64,000 nucleotides of DNA from DASXUG01 sp964620425 (GCA_964620425.1 CAZUGV010000002.1:124001-188000), one strand, 5' to 3'; counted from the first letter of the stretch, positions 43,364 to 52,396 are shown. Notes: a model not told the origin generated them from the letters alone. Program-made: numbers and translations.

Positions 43364-43390
43364 TCAATTAAATTGCACGCATGCCGATAA
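43364..43390 (+). promoter_or_regulatory. Sigma-28 (FliA) promoter of cheV
   Basis: A perfect -10 GCCGATAA is at 43383-43390, and an 8-nt -35 region TCAATTAA at 43364-43371 is separated by exactly 11 nt, as in the TAAAGTTT/TCAAGTTT-N11-GCCGATAA consensus. The -35 matches in the first four positions of the TCAA variant. The predicted start near 43397 lies 49 nt before the cheV ATG at 43446, and it rules out an earlier in-frame ATG at 43395. Confidence 0.8.
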
Positions 43391-43445
43391 TAATATGACA
43401 TCCATAGCAAATGAATTTGAACTTCACCCTACGAGGAAAGCAAAC

Positions 43446-44417
43446 ATGCAAGCAGAACAATTAGACATTGACCAACGTACTAACCTAGCAGGTAGCAACA
43501 TGTTTGAATTGTTACTGTTTCGATTAGGCGTAAATCCGAATCGCGACCGTAATGAACTATTCGGCATGAATGTGTTTAAAGTACGTGAAATTATGGCTAT
43601 GCCTGAGATTACCGCTGTAGCAAGTGCGCAGCCACACATGTTGGGTGTTGTTAATTTACGTGGTCAAATTATCCCTGTGATTGATTTGCCAGCCATTTTA
43701 GGCTGTGTGCCTAGTGGAAAATTAAGCATCATGCTTGTCACTGAATATGCGCGCACCACTCAAGCTTTTGCGATTGAATCTGTGGAAGACATCGCTAGGC
43801 TTGAATGGAGCCAAGTGCTCTCAGCTGAAGCAACCGTGGCAGGTGGACTAGTGACGAGCATTGCTAGGCTAGACGGTAATGTGAATAATACTCGCCTCGC
43901 CTTAGTGTTAGACGTTGAGACAATTCTGCGTCAAATGAACCCACATGATGCTAAAGAAATTACAGAAGAAACTGTAGGTGGTCAAAACATTAAATTAAAA
44001 CCAGGTGTTCATATTTTAGCAGCAGACGACTCTGTGGTAGCTCGCTCACTGATTGAGCAAGGCCTAGAGACCATGGGTCTGCCCTACATTATGACGAAAA
44101 CTGGCAAAGAAGCTTGGGATAAACTAAGAGATATTGCAACAGCGGCAGAAGCTGAAGGATTGACTGTACAAGACAAAGTTGCGCTAGTGCTCACAGACTT
44201 GGAAATGCCCGAAATGGACGGCTTCACCTTAACGAGAAATATTAAACAAGATCCAAGGTTCAGAGCGATTCCAGTGGTCATTCACTCATCTTTATCTGGC
44301 ACCACTAACGAAGACCATGTCAAACGGGTTGGTGCTGATGGATACGTGGCAAAATTTGTCCCAGAAGAATTTGCTGCAACAATTCGAGAAGCGTTGATGA
44401 TTGCAGCAAACGCTTAA
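43446..44417 (+). CDS. cheV: Chemotaxis coupling protein CheV (CheW-REC fusion)
   Basis: A 323-residue protein. ATG 43446 has the strong ribosome site GAGGAAA and gives the usual CheV opening (DQRTNLAGSNMFELLLFRLG). The CheW domain (about 15-170) has NLRGQIIPVIDLP. The C-terminal receiver (about 190-320) has its phosphoacceptor Asp in LTDLEMPEMDGF and a Lys in YVAKFVPEE. CheV couples chemoreceptors to CheA and adjusts sensitivity when phosphorylated. No other chemotaxis gene is in the window, so it is a stray member of the flagellar/chemotaxis regulon, linked by its FliA-type promoter. Confidence 0.95.
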   Translation: MQAEQLDIDQRTNLAGSNMFELLLFRLGVNPNRDRNELFGMNVFKVREIMAMPEITAVASAQPHMLGVVNLRGQIIPVIDLPAILGCVPSGKLSIMLVTEYARTTQAFAIESVEDIARLEWSQVLSAEATVAGGLVTSIARLDGNVNNTRLALVLDVETILRQMNPHDAKEITEETVGGQNIKLKPGVHILAADDSVVARSLIEQGLETMGLPYIMTKTGKEAWDKLRDIATAAEAEGLTVQDKVALVLTDLEMPEMDGFTLTRNIKQDPRFRAIPVVIHSSLSGTTNEDHVKRVGADGYVAKFVPEEFAATIREALMIAANA

Positions 44418-44420
44418 AAA

Positions 44421-46844
44421 CTAAACATCCAAATTACCCGCCGTTAATGCGTTACTTTCGATAAACGCGCGTCTGGGTTCTACGTCGTCACCCATTAGGG
44501 TGGTGAAAATTTCATCTGCTGCAATGGCATCATCAATTTGCACTTTGAGTAAACGGCGTACTTTGGGATCCATGGTGGTTTCCCAAAGTTGTTCTGGGTT
44601 CATTTCGCCCAAACCTTTGTAGCGCTGGATATTTAAGCCGTGTTTTGCTTCATCTAACAGCCAATCTAGGGCTTGTTTGAAAGTGCTTACTTTTAGCTCT
44701 TTTTCGCCACGTTTAATCATGGCGCCTTCTGCTAGTAGATTGTTTACCATGGCAGAGGCGCGACTGATTTGGCGGTAATCTCCACTGCCTAAAAACTCGG
44801 CATCGATAACACAGCTTTGTAAGTTGCCGTGTACGTATTTGTTCACTTCTAAACGATATGTGCCTGTTTCTTGGTCGAACCCAACTATGACTTGTGAGCC
44901 GATTGGGCCAAGTATCGGGCGCAGTTTGCTGGCAGCTGCTTGCGCTTCTGCTTCTGTTGCAATGCTGATTTCGCCCAAATCTTGCATGGCACGGAGAACG
45001 CTTTCATCGTACAACGCGGCAATTCTGCGGATAACAGCTTCTGTGAGTACCATTTGTTTGGCGATGGCGGTGAGGGCATCATCTTTGATAATGTCGCCAC
45101 CTTGCTTTGTGAGTAGCTCAGCACCCTTTAGCGCTGATTGCAGAAGGTATTCATCCAACTCGTGCTCGTCTTTTAGGTAGCGCTCATCGCGGCCTTGTTT
45201 CACTTTGTAGAGTGGTGGTTGGGCGATATAGATATGGCCGCGCTCCACCAACTCCGTCATTTGACGGTAGAAGAATGTAAGGAGGAGGGTACGGATGTGC
45301 GCACCATCGACGTCCGCATCGGTCATGATGATAATACGGTGGTAGCGTAATTTTTCTGCTGAAAAATCTGCTTTGCCAATACTGGTACCAAGGGCTGTAA
45401 TAAGCGTTGCGATTTCTTGTGAGCTTAATAGCTTGTCAAAACGTGCTTTTTCGACGTTTAAGATTTTACCTTTGAGCGGCAAGATGGCTTGGTTTTTACG
45501 GTCGCGCCCTTGTTTGGCCGAGCCGCCCGCTGAGTCACCCTCGACTAGGTAGATTTCGCATAGCGCTGGGTCTTTTTCTTGGCAGTCTGCCAACTTACCT
45601 GGCAAGCCCATGGTATCCATCACACCTTTGCGGCGGGTAATATCACGGGCTTTTCTAGCTGCTTCACGCGCACGTGCTGCCTCTACAATTTTGCCGCAGA
45701 TAATTTTTGCATCGTTAGGGTTTTCTTGTAAAAACTCGGCCAACTTAGCTGCAACCACTTCAGATACCACAGGTTGTACTTCGCTTGAAACCAGCTTGTC
45801 TTTGGTTTGAGATGAAAATTTTGGGTCTGGTACTTTGACAGATAGCACGCAGGTAATACCTTCACGCATATCGTCACCAGTTGTTTCAACCTTGGCTTTT
45901 TTGGCAATTTCAGATTGCTCAATATATTGGTTGAGCGTACGCGTCATAGCTGTACGCAAACCAGTTAAATGCGTTCCGCCATCACGCTGAGGGATGTTGT
46001 TGGTGAAACATTGGACAGTTTCTGTGTAGCTATCATTCCACTGCATGGCTACTTCAACCGTCATGCCATCTTTTTCACCCATCGCATAGAATGTTTTTGG
46101 GTGTAATACAGTTTTTGCGCGGTTCATATATTCCACGAACCCTTTAACACCACCAGAGTAGGCAAAGTTTTCTGATTTACCATTGAGTTGATCAATTAAC
46201 TCAATTTTCACACCGTTATTTAAAAACGATAACTCACGAATACGTTTAGCTAATAGTTCAAAGTGAAATTCCACCAAACCAAATGTTTCGGTTGATGCTA
46301 GAAAGTGAACTTCTGTACCACGTTTTTCAGTAGTGCCTGTTACTGCCAACGGCGCTTGCGCAACGCCACGATGGAACTCCATTTGATGCACTTTACCATT
46401 ACGATAAATTTTCAAGCGTAACCAATCAGAGAGCGCATTCACCACAGAAACACCCACACCATGCAAGCCGCCAGAAACTTTGTATGAGTTTTGGTCAAAC
46501 TTTCCGCCTGCGTGTAATTCTGTCATCACAATTTCAGCGGCAGAGCGTTTGGGTTCGTGCTTATCATCTTCTTTAATGTCTGTTGGTATACCGCGACCAT
46601 TATCAGAAATACTGATTGAGTTATCTGAATGTATGGTGATTTTAATATCGTCACAATGGCCAGCTAAAGCTTCATCAATCGCGTTATCCAGCACCTCAAA
46701 CACCATATGGTGCAAGCCAGAGCCATCGGAGGTATCCCCAATGTACATACCTGGGCGCTTACGTACTGCATCCAAACCCTCTAAAATCTTGATACTGTCA
46801 GAGTTGTATTCTTGATTATTTTTTGCGGTGTTATCTTCAGACAT
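44421..46844 (-). CDS. gyrB: DNA gyrase subunit B
   Basis: An 807-residue type II topoisomerase subunit. The GHKL ATPase domain holds EVLDNAIDEALAG, DNGRGIP and GLHGVGVSVVNALS. The TOPRIM domain has EGDSAGGSAKQGRDR and MTDADVDGAHI. The C-terminal IQRYKGLGEMNPEQLWETTMDP is the GyrB (rather than ParE) signature, and the presence of the roughly 170-residue insert also fits Gram-negative GyrB. It introduces negative supercoils with GyrA. It is convergent with cheV (3 bp between stops), and its start follows dnaN after a 54-bp gap that carries a parS site. Confidence 0.99.
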   Translation of the reverse strand: MSEDNTAKNNQEYNSDSIKILEGLDAVRKRPGMYIGDTSDGSGLHHMVFEVLDNAIDEALAGHCDDIKITIHSDNSISISDNGRGIPTDIKEDDKHEPKRSAAEIVMTELHAGGKFDQNSYKVSGGLHGVGVSVVNALSDWLRLKIYRNGKVHQMEFHRGVAQAPLAVTGTTEKRGTEVHFLASTETFGLVEFHFELLAKRIRELSFLNNGVKIELIDQLNGKSENFAYSGGVKGFVEYMNRAKTVLHPKTFYAMGEKDGMTVEVAMQWNDSYTETVQCFTNNIPQRDGGTHLTGLRTAMTRTLNQYIEQSEIAKKAKVETTGDDMREGITCVLSVKVPDPKFSSQTKDKLVSSEVQPVVSEVVAAKLAEFLQENPNDAKIICGKIVEAARAREAARKARDITRRKGVMDTMGLPGKLADCQEKDPALCEIYLVEGDSAGGSAKQGRDRKNQAILPLKGKILNVEKARFDKLLSSQEIATLITALGTSIGKADFSAEKLRYHRIIIMTDADVDGAHIRTLLLTFFYRQMTELVERGHIYIAQPPLYKVKQGRDERYLKDEHELDEYLLQSALKGAELLTKQGGDIIKDDALTAIAKQMVLTEAVIRRIAALYDESVLRAMQDLGEISIATEAEAQAAASKLRPILGPIGSQVIVGFDQETGTYRLEVNKYVHGNLQSCVIDAEFLGSGDYRQISRASAMVNNLLAEGAMIKRGEKELKVSTFKQALDWLLDEAKHGLNIQRYKGLGEMNPEQLWETTMDPKVRRLLKVQIDDAIAADEIFTTLMGDDVEPRRAFIESNALTAGNLDV

Positions 46845-46864
46845 TATTTCTTCTTTAAATTTTA

Positions 46865-46880
46865 AGTTTCACGTGAAACA
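46865..46880. promoter_or_regulatory. parS site in the dnaN-gyrB gap (15/16)
   Basis: AGTTTCACGTGAAACA differs from the canonical parS TGTTTCACGTGAAACA only in the first base. It lies in the 54-bp gap between dnaN and gyrB. ParB is encoded about 11 kb away in this window. Confidence 0.85.
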
Positions 46881-46898
46881 ACGTTATTTTACTTGGTA

Positions 46899-48002
46899 TT
46901 AAATGCGCATCGGCATAACGACGTATTTGTAATGATCGTCTCCTGGTACAGTTACTAGGCAGCTACTATTTGCATCTGCAAATGAAAACATTATGTTTTC
47001 TGTATTAACGTTATTTAATACATCTATCATGTAGGTTACGTTAAAGCCGATGTCGATTGGATCACCACCATAAACAATTTCCAACTCTTCTTCTGCTTCT
47101 TCTTGCTCGGTATTTGTGCTGATTAAGCGTAAATTGTTTTGATTGAGTACCAAGCGGATGCCACGATATTTTTCATTAGATAAAATTGATGCTCTTTGCA
47201 TCGCTAACAAAATAGATTGTCTGTTAACTGTAAAGTGATTTTGATGACCAGTGGGAATCACACGTGTGTAATCAGGAAACTTTCCATCAATCACTTTTGA
47301 TATTAAGCGTATGTTTCCAAAGTTAAAATTAACTTGACCACTAGCAATTTCAATAAAAACTTCTTCTTCATTTTCTTCCAATAATTTAATCAATTCAATG
47401 ACGGTTTTACGTGGCAGAATTAATTCATTTTTTTCATAACTTTGCGTTAGCTCTGTTGATGTGAAGCTTAAACGGTGGCCATCTGTTCCCACCACATTTA
47501 AACGGTTTGCATTTACTTCAAATAACAGTCCATTTAAGTAATAGCGAATATCTTGTTGCGCCATTGCAAATTCAACTTGTTTTAACAACTGTTTGAGTGT
47601 GTTTTGTGCAATTGTTACTAATGTTTTGTTTTCATCCGCTACTTTACTCATTTTTGGATAATCAGCAGCTGGAAGTGTTTGTAAATTAAATTTACTTTTA
47701 CAAGCTTTCACAGCAATACGGCTATCAGTAGTTGTTAAATTTATATCGGTGTTTTCAGGTAATGCACGGCAAATATCTAACAGTTTTTTCGCTGATATTG
47801 TTGTTGATAAATCTCCACCTACTGATGTGATGATAGATAGAGAGATTTGCATCTCTAGATCAGTGGCAGTTAATACTATCTTTTCTTCGTTTGCTTCTAA
47901 CAAAAGATTTGAGAGTATAGGTAATGTATGACGTCGTTCTACAATTCCGCTTACTGAGGTGAGTGGTTTCAATAAGGTGTCACGATTTATTTTGATGTTC
48001 AT
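46899..48002 (-). CDS. dnaN: DNA polymerase III sliding clamp (beta subunit)
   Basis: A 367-residue clamp of three repeated domains of about 120 residues. The N-terminal SGIVERRHTLPILSNLLLEA and C-terminal YVVMPMRI are family hallmarks; the latter forms part of the partner-binding groove. It encircles DNA and tethers the replicative polymerase. It is downstream of dnaA, with a 226-bp AT-rich gap before it, which is itself a candidate for the origin. Length and order (dnaA-dnaN-gyrB) are standard apart from the absence of recF between dnaN and gyrB. Confidence 0.98.
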   Translation of the reverse strand: MNIKINRDTLLKPLTSVSGIVERRHTLPILSNLLLEANEEKIVLTATDLEMQISLSIITSVGGDLSTTISAKKLLDICRALPENTDINLTTTDSRIAVKACKSKFNLQTLPAADYPKMSKVADENKTLVTIAQNTLKQLLKQVEFAMAQQDIRYYLNGLLFEVNANRLNVVGTDGHRLSFTSTELTQSYEKNELILPRKTVIELIKLLEENEEEVFIEIASGQVNFNFGNIRLISKVIDGKFPDYTRVIPTGHQNHFTVNRQSILLAMQRASILSNEKYRGIRLVLNQNNLRLISTNTEQEEAEEELEIVYGGDPIDIGFNVTYMIDVLNNVNTENIMFSFADANSSCLVTVPGDDHYKYVVMPMRI

Positions 48003-48137
48003 GTTTTTAAGAACCTAAATAATATATATAAATAATAATAGTTAATAATGTTTAGAAAATCTGTTGATTAAAGTTAATAATAAATAAAATCATAAACATA
48101 CTGCATATTTTTATACTAGTAAAACACGAGATTCTAC

Positions 48138-48146
48138 TGTGGATAA
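48138..48146 (-). promoter_or_regulatory. DnaA box (perfect)
   Basis: TTATCCACA on the minus strand, an exact match to the high-affinity DnaA box, at the dnaA-proximal edge of the AT-rich stretch. Confidence 0.75.
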
Positions 48147-48206
48147 ATTGTTGGCTATTTTACTCTTTTTATCAAAATGTAGCTAAACCTACTTTTCATT
48201 CATAAG

Positions 48207-48215
48207 TTATCAACA
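48207..48215 (+). promoter_or_regulatory. DnaA box (one mismatch)
   Basis: TTATCAACA, one base from the TTATCCACA consensus, 60 bp from the perfect box and 13 bp from the dnaA stop codon. Confidence 0.55.
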
Positions 48216-48228
48216 ACAAAACTTACTG

Positions 48229-49620
48229 TTAATCGCGAATAACTTGAATCAAAAATCCAATATCTCTAGCAATACTTGGATCGTTTAATCTTAGCTGCTC
48301 AACTTCATCACATGCATGCATGATTGTTGTGTGATGACGACTACCAAATGCTTCACCTATTTCTGGAAAACTATGATTAGTCAGTTCGCGTGTTAAAGCC
48401 ATGGCAATTTGGCGAGGTCTAGCAAAGTTACGAGACCGTTTCTTACTGTACATTTCTGCAACTTTAATTTTGTAATAATCAGCCACAGTTTTTTGGATAT
48501 TCTCTATCGTTACTTGACGCCCACGAACTGCGAGTAAATCTTTTAATGCATCTTTCGCAAGATGAATATCAACGGCATTGCCAGTGAAGTTAGCCATCGC
48601 AATAATACGGTTCAGCGCACCTTCTAGTTCGCGAACACTAGATCTAATCTGTTTGCCAATAAAAAATGCAACATCCTCAGGAAGGTTGAATTTAGCCTCT
48701 TCTGCTTTTTTTAGCAAAATTGCTACTCGCATTTCTAGCTCTGGCGGCTCGATAGCAACTGTTAATCCCCAACTAAATCTGGTTCGTAGCCGCTCATCCA
48801 TATCCACAATTTCTTTAGGATACGTATCACAGGTGATAATAATTTGCTTTTTAGCTTCGATCAGAGAGTTAAATGCGTAAAAAAACTCTTCTTGCGTTCT
48901 CGTTTTTTTGCCGAAAAACTGAATATCATCAATTAAAAGTAAATCTAATGAGTGATAGTGACGTTTAAAGTCATCAAAAGATTTATGTTCATACGCTTTA
49001 ACAACATCAGAGACATAACGCTCAGCATGTAAGTAGCGTACTTTTGCATCAGGACGCTGAGACTTTAGATGATTCCCAATCGCCTGAAGCAAGTGAGTCT
49101 TGCCTAACCCAACACCCCCATAAATAAACAAGGGGTTGTATGCTTCGCCAGGACTTTCCGCGACTTGTATTGCAGCAGCTCGGGCTAATTGGTTGGCTCT
49201 ACCCGTGACAAAATTATCAAAATTAAAGCTAGCATTTAACCCTGTTAACTCTGTACTAGTTTTTTGTTTTTTTACAGCCTTATTGACTACATCATTTACG
49301 TTAATGATGGTGTTTTTTGAATTGTCTTTATTGGCTGGTGTGTTGGATAAATTGTCTTTAGGAGGTTCCGTGTTTTTATCATGCGCATCAAAAAGACCCA
49401 GCTCAATTTCCACAGTGGTGGAAAACGATTCTTCAGCAATTGCTTGAATTTTAGATAAAAAACGGTCTTTAACCCATTGCTGAACAAAGCGATTAGGCGC
49501 AAGAATTTTAGGCGCAGATTCATTTGCAATGAATTTGAGTGGTTTTATCCAAGTGTTGAACTGTTGCGATGATAGCTCCTCTTCAAAGCGCACTAGACAA
49601 ATAGACCAAAAATTATCCAT
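48229..49620 (-). CDS. dnaA: Chromosomal replication initiator DnaA
   Basis: A 463-residue AAA+ initiator. Domain I (about 1-85) starts FWSICLVRFEEELSSQQFNTWIKPL. A variable Asn/Lys-rich linker (domain II, about 90-135) follows. Domain III has Walker A GGVGLGKTHL, Walker B LLIDDIQFF and sensor motifs. Domain IV has the DNA-binding signature SRHHTTIMHACDEV. It binds DnaA boxes and melts oriC. A perfect box sits in its own upstream region at 49775-49783, which suggests autoregulation. Confidence 0.99.
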   Translation of the reverse strand: MDNFWSICLVRFEEELSSQQFNTWIKPLKFIANESAPKILAPNRFVQQWVKDRFLSKIQAIAEESFSTTVEIELGLFDAHDKNTEPPKDNLSNTPANKDNSKNTIINVNDVVNKAVKKQKTSTELTGLNASFNFDNFVTGRANQLARAAAIQVAESPGEAYNPLFIYGGVGLGKTHLLQAIGNHLKSQRPDAKVRYLHAERYVSDVVKAYEHKSFDDFKRHYHSLDLLLIDDIQFFGKKTRTQEEFFYAFNSLIEAKKQIIITCDTYPKEIVDMDERLRTRFSWGLTVAIEPPELEMRVAILLKKAEEAKFNLPEDVAFFIGKQIRSSVRELEGALNRIIAMANFTGNAVDIHLAKDALKDLLAVRGRQVTIENIQKTVADYYKIKVAEMYSKKRSRNFARPRQIAMALTRELTNHSFPEIGEAFGSRHHTTIMHACDEVEQLRLNDPSIARDIGFLIQVIRD

Positions 49621-49774
49621 CAGTTGCCTGATACCTCAGCTCAATAAATTATTAGTTAGAAAAACCAGATTTTTAATATGAATTATTAATTTGCTTAACA
49701 AATTATATGAAGATGACTACATCAACTTACATCATCAGAAACACGCAGATCAATTTTAGCTCTTTTAAATCAAC

Positions 49775-49783
49775 TTATCCACA
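49775..49783 (+). promoter_or_regulatory. DnaA box (perfect) upstream of dnaA
   Basis: TTATCCACA, an exact consensus match in the dnaA-rpmH gap. It may serve dnaA autoregulation or belong to the origin. Confidence 0.75.
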
Positions 49784-49825
49784 AGGCAGATTAAAACTTT
49801 TTATATGTGCCACATCAAATAAATA

Positions 49826-49855
49826 TTGACATTGCCTTACTTAATAAGGTTTAAT
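49826..49855 (+). promoter_or_regulatory. Sigma-70 promoter of rpmH
   Basis: A perfect -35 TTGACA (49826-49831) and -10 TTTAAT (49850-49855, five of six) are separated by 18 nt. The predicted start is about 60 nt before the rpmH ATG. Confidence 0.7.
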
Positions 49856-49921
49856 TACGCCCTTTGTTTGATTTGTAGCTCGCGATAAAATGTTACAAAT
49901 AAATAGTTACTGGAGATTCAC

Positions 49922-50056
49922 ATGAAACGTACTTATCAACCTTCTAAAGTTCGTCGTGCACGTACGCATGGTTTTTTAGTGCGCATGAAAACACGCGGTG
50001 GTCGTGCTGTAATTGCAGCGCGTCGTGCTAAAGGCCGTGCTCGTTTAGCTGTATAA
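49922..50056 (+). CDS. rpmH: 50S ribosomal protein L34
   Basis: A 44-residue, strongly basic protein beginning MKRTYQPSKVRRAR and ending RRAKGRARLAV. It is essentially the standard bacterial L34 in length and sequence. A ribosome site (TGGAG) precedes the ATG. It is the first gene of the rpmH-rnpA-yidD-yidC-mnmE cluster, whose position beside dnaA is conserved across bacteria. L34 is a late-assembling component of the large subunit near the 23S core. Confidence 0.98.
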   Translation: MKRTYQPSKVRRARTHGFLVRMKTRGGRAVIAARRAKGRARLAV

Positions 50057-50087
50057 GTGCTCGTCTAAACGAAGGTTAAAATGACCT

Positions 50088-50477
50088 TTGAATACTTATA
50101 AATTCCCGAGAGCGTTAAGATTAATTAAAACGGATGATTTTTCATCCGTTTTTAATTTCCGCAAACGTATTGCAACAACACATTTTGCAATACATTATCA
50201 ATTTAACGAATTGACTCACCCGAGATTGGGGATGGTTGTAGGTAAAAAAATAGCGAAGCTCTCTGTGCATAGAAACTATATGCGCAGACTTATTAGGCAG
50301 TTATTTAGGATGCGGCAGGCCGATTTACGTAATTTGGATTTGGTGATTAGGGTGCAGAGAGTTTTTTGCGCTAGCGATTATGCTGTCATTGAACAAGAGT
50401 TTTGCACAATTATCCACAAGTTGAATAGGTTGTCTCGGCCCGAGTTTGTCAGCGTAGTTAAGGAAAATAGGCTATAA
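50088..50477 (+). CDS. rnpA: Ribonuclease P protein component
   Basis: A 129-residue basic protein that helps the RNase P RNA bind pre-tRNA. The RNR motif region is present as RNYMRRLIRQLFR (about 64-76), and FRKRIATTHFAIHY and RLGMVVGKKIAKLSVHRN are typical. The probable start is a TTG at 50088, giving the MNTYKFPRALRLIKTDDFSSVF opening; the GAAGG ahead is rather far (about 12 nt), so initiation may be weak or coupled to rpmH. A perfect DnaA box lies within the gene at 50410-50418. Confidence 0.93.
   Translation: MNTYKFPRALRLIKTDDFSSVFNFRKRIATTHFAIHYQFNELTHPRLGMVVGKKIAKLSVHRNYMRRLIRQLFRMRQADLRNLDLVIRVQRVFCASDYAVIEQEFCTIIHKLNRLSRPEFVSVVKENRL
50410..50418 (+). promoter_or_regulatory. DnaA box inside rnpA
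   Basis: TTATCCACA, a perfect consensus match within rnpA. It may be incidental or may titrate DnaA close to the origin. Confidence 0.5.
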
Positions 50478-50478
50478 A

Positions 50479-50688
50479 GTGGTAAACTTTATCACTCGGA
50501 TAATTCAAGCCTATCAGATATTGTTGAGTCCTTTGCTTGGTCAACATTGTCGTTTCACGCCATCATGTTCCCAGTACTCAATTGATGCGTTTAAAAAGTA
50601 TGGTGTATTTAGAGGTTTTTACTTGTCAGTTCGTCGGCTTTTGAGATGCCACCCATGGCATGCAGGCGGACATGATCCGCTACATTAA
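50479..50688 (+). CDS. yidD: Membrane protein insertion efficiency factor YidD
   Basis: A 69-residue protein with the YidD fingerprint: an amphipathic start (FITRIIQAYQILLSPLLG), the cysteine motif CRFTPSCSQYSIDAFKKYG, and RLLRCHPWHAGGHDPL. It starts with GTG one nt after the rnpA stop. YidD assists YidC-dependent insertion of inner-membrane proteins, and yidC follows 31 nt downstream. It binds the inner membrane through its amphipathic helix. Confidence 0.95.
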   Translation: MVNFITRIIQAYQILLSPLLGQHCRFTPSCSQYSIDAFKKYGVFRGFYLSVRRLLRCHPWHAGGHDPLH

Positions 50689-50719
50689 TTGAAATAAAGT
50701 TTATACCTACAAGAGATTT

Positions 50720-52396
50720 ATGGATACTAAAAGACTGATTTTATTTGTAATTTTTTCATTTTCTACATTAATGCTGTGGGATTCTTGGCAGAGACAATAC
50801 AACCCGCAACAACCGTCACAGACAACACTAAACAGTGCTGATGTCCCTCAAGCTCAACTAAATAGTAATATCAAGCTTCCTGAAGCTAATATTGCCACTG
50901 ACACCTTTAAGCTCGATAAAGCTAAGCGAATACATGTTGAAACGGATTTCTTCAAAGCTGAAATCGATTCAACAGGCGGCGATTTAAGGCGTTTGGAACT
51001 ACTGCAGCAAAAGGCATCTGGTAATACGGATGAAAACTTTTTGTTGATGGATGACTCCGATAAGACAATGACCTATGTCGCACAAACTGGTTTAAAGGGG
51101 GCGGACTTACCTACGCACAAGGTCAATTTTACTAGTGATAGTGACAATTATAAGCTTGATGCAAGTCAAAATGAGCTTCAAGTAAAGTTATCAACGACTA
51201 CTTCTAGTGGAATTCAGGTCGACAAAATTTACGTTTTTCATCGCGGTAGTTATGTAATTGACGTTAATTATCAAATACATAATGGTAGTAACACTACTGT
51301 TAGCCCATCAGTTTATTATCAGATTTTGCATGATAGTGAGTCCAGCCATGGTTCTGCGATGATGCCAACTTTCACTGGTGGAGCTTATTACACTGAAACT
51401 GATAAATACAAAAAATTAAATTTTGATGACATGGCAAAGGAAGATTTAAGTAAATCCGTGACTGATGGTTGGATTGGTTTGGTGCAACATTACTTTGTGA
51501 GTGCTTGGATTCAGAAGCAAGGGCAGCCACGCAAGTTTTACACGGCTAAAGTCAGCGATAAAATATACTCTATGGGTGCAATTGCACCTTTGGGAGAAAT
51601 TGCGTCAGGCTCGGATTTTAAGTTATCAAGTCAACTATACGCTGGACCACAAACACAAAGTATTTTAAAAACTGTTGCCCCTGGATTAGATTTAACCGTT
51701 GATTATGGTTGGTTAAAAGTAATTGCGACCCCTTTATTTTGGGTGTTATCAGCAATACACGGTGTTGTGAACAACTGGGGTGTGGCAATTATATTATTAA
51801 CTGTTTTTATAAAGATGTTGTTTTATCCACTTTCCGCAGCAAGTTATCGCTCAATGGCGCAAATGCGTGAGTTGGCGCCCAGACTTCAATCAATGAAGGA
51901 TAAATTTGGCGATGACAAACAAAAAATGCAACAAGCAATGATGGAGTTGTATAAAACAGAAAAAATTAATCCGCTGGGTGGGTGTTTACCTATCCTCGTG
52001 CAAGTGCCTGTGTTTATATCCCTGTACTGGATGTTGCAGGGTAGTGTGGAAATGCGACATGCGCCATTTTTTGGATGGATCCAAGATTTATCTGCACCAG
52101 ATACTCTATTTGGCACCTTGCCATTTATTAACATGCCCATAGGACTTTTGCCCCTATTAATGGGTGCAAGTATGATTGTGCAAACAAAGCTTAACCCAAC
52201 GCCAACTGATCCTGTACAAGCGCAAGTGATGCAGATCATGCCCATCATTTTCAGTGTATTCTTCTTCTTCTTCCCAGCAGGGTTGGTTTTATATTGGCTG
52301 GTTAATAATATTTTATCTATTGCTCAACAATGGCGAATTAACGATGTGATCCATCGTGAGAATTTAGCTAAAAAGAAAGGCAATGCGAGTCGATAA
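50720..52396 (+). CDS. yidC: Membrane protein insertase YidC
   Basis: A 558-residue insertase of the Gram-negative type. One N-terminal membrane segment (about 5-22) is followed by the large periplasmic P1 beta domain (about 55-335) and five C-terminal membrane segments carrying SAASYRSMAQMRELAPRL, GGCLPILVQVPVFISLYWML and FFFFFPAGLVLYWLVNN. The conserved Arg in the hydrophilic groove is the one in SYRSM. It inserts small membrane proteins and works with SecYEG; ATP synthase subunit c, encoded 8 kb away, is a classic client. It overlaps mnmE by 14 nt. Confidence 0.98.
   Translation: MDTKRLILFVIFSFSTLMLWDSWQRQYNPQQPSQTTLNSADVPQAQLNSNIKLPEANIATDTFKLDKAKRIHVETDFFKAEIDSTGGDLRRLELLQQKASGNTDENFLLMDDSDKTMTYVAQTGLKGADLPTHKVNFTSDSDNYKLDASQNELQVKLSTTTSSGIQVDKIYVFHRGSYVIDVNYQIHNGSNTTVSPSVYYQILHDSESSHGSAMMPTFTGGAYYTETDKYKKLNFDDMAKEDLSKSVTDGWIGLVQHYFVSAWIQKQGQPRKFYTAKVSDKIYSMGAIAPLGEIASGSDFKLSSQLYAGPQTQSILKTVAPGLDLTVDYGWLKVIATPLFWVLSAIHGVVNNWGVAIILLTVFIKMLFYPLSAASYRSMAQMRELAPRLQSMKDKFGDDKQKMQQAMMELYKTEKINPLGGCLPILVQVPVFISLYWMLQGSVEMRHAPFFGWIQDLSAPDTLFGTLPFINMPIGLLPLLMGASMIVQTKLNPTPTDPVQAQVMQIMPIIFSVFFFFFPAGLVLYWLVNNILSIAQQWRINDVIHRENLAKKKGNASR

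Larger units (their letters stand above)
48003..48228. other. Candidate replication origin region (dnaA-dnaN gap)
   Basis: This gap is extremely AT-rich from about 48010 to 48125, consistent with a DNA unwinding element. It also has a perfect DnaA box (TGTGGATAA at 48138-48146, i.e. TTATCCACA on the other strand) and a one-mismatch box TTATCAACA at 48207-48215. Genes on one side (dnaN, gyrB) and the other (rpmH onward) diverge, as expected around oriC. The few boxes leave the exact origin open; the dnaA-rpmH gap also holds a perfect box. Confidence 0.5.
49621..49921. other. dnaA-rpmH divergent intergenic region
   Basis: This 301-bp AT-rich gap separates the divergent dnaA and rpmH genes and must contain both promoters. 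I can support one perfect DnaA box (49775-49783) and a good sigma-70 promoter for rpmH (49826-49855). A dnaA promoter on the minus strand is expected, but I cannot place it. No gene is visible. Confidence 0.5.
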
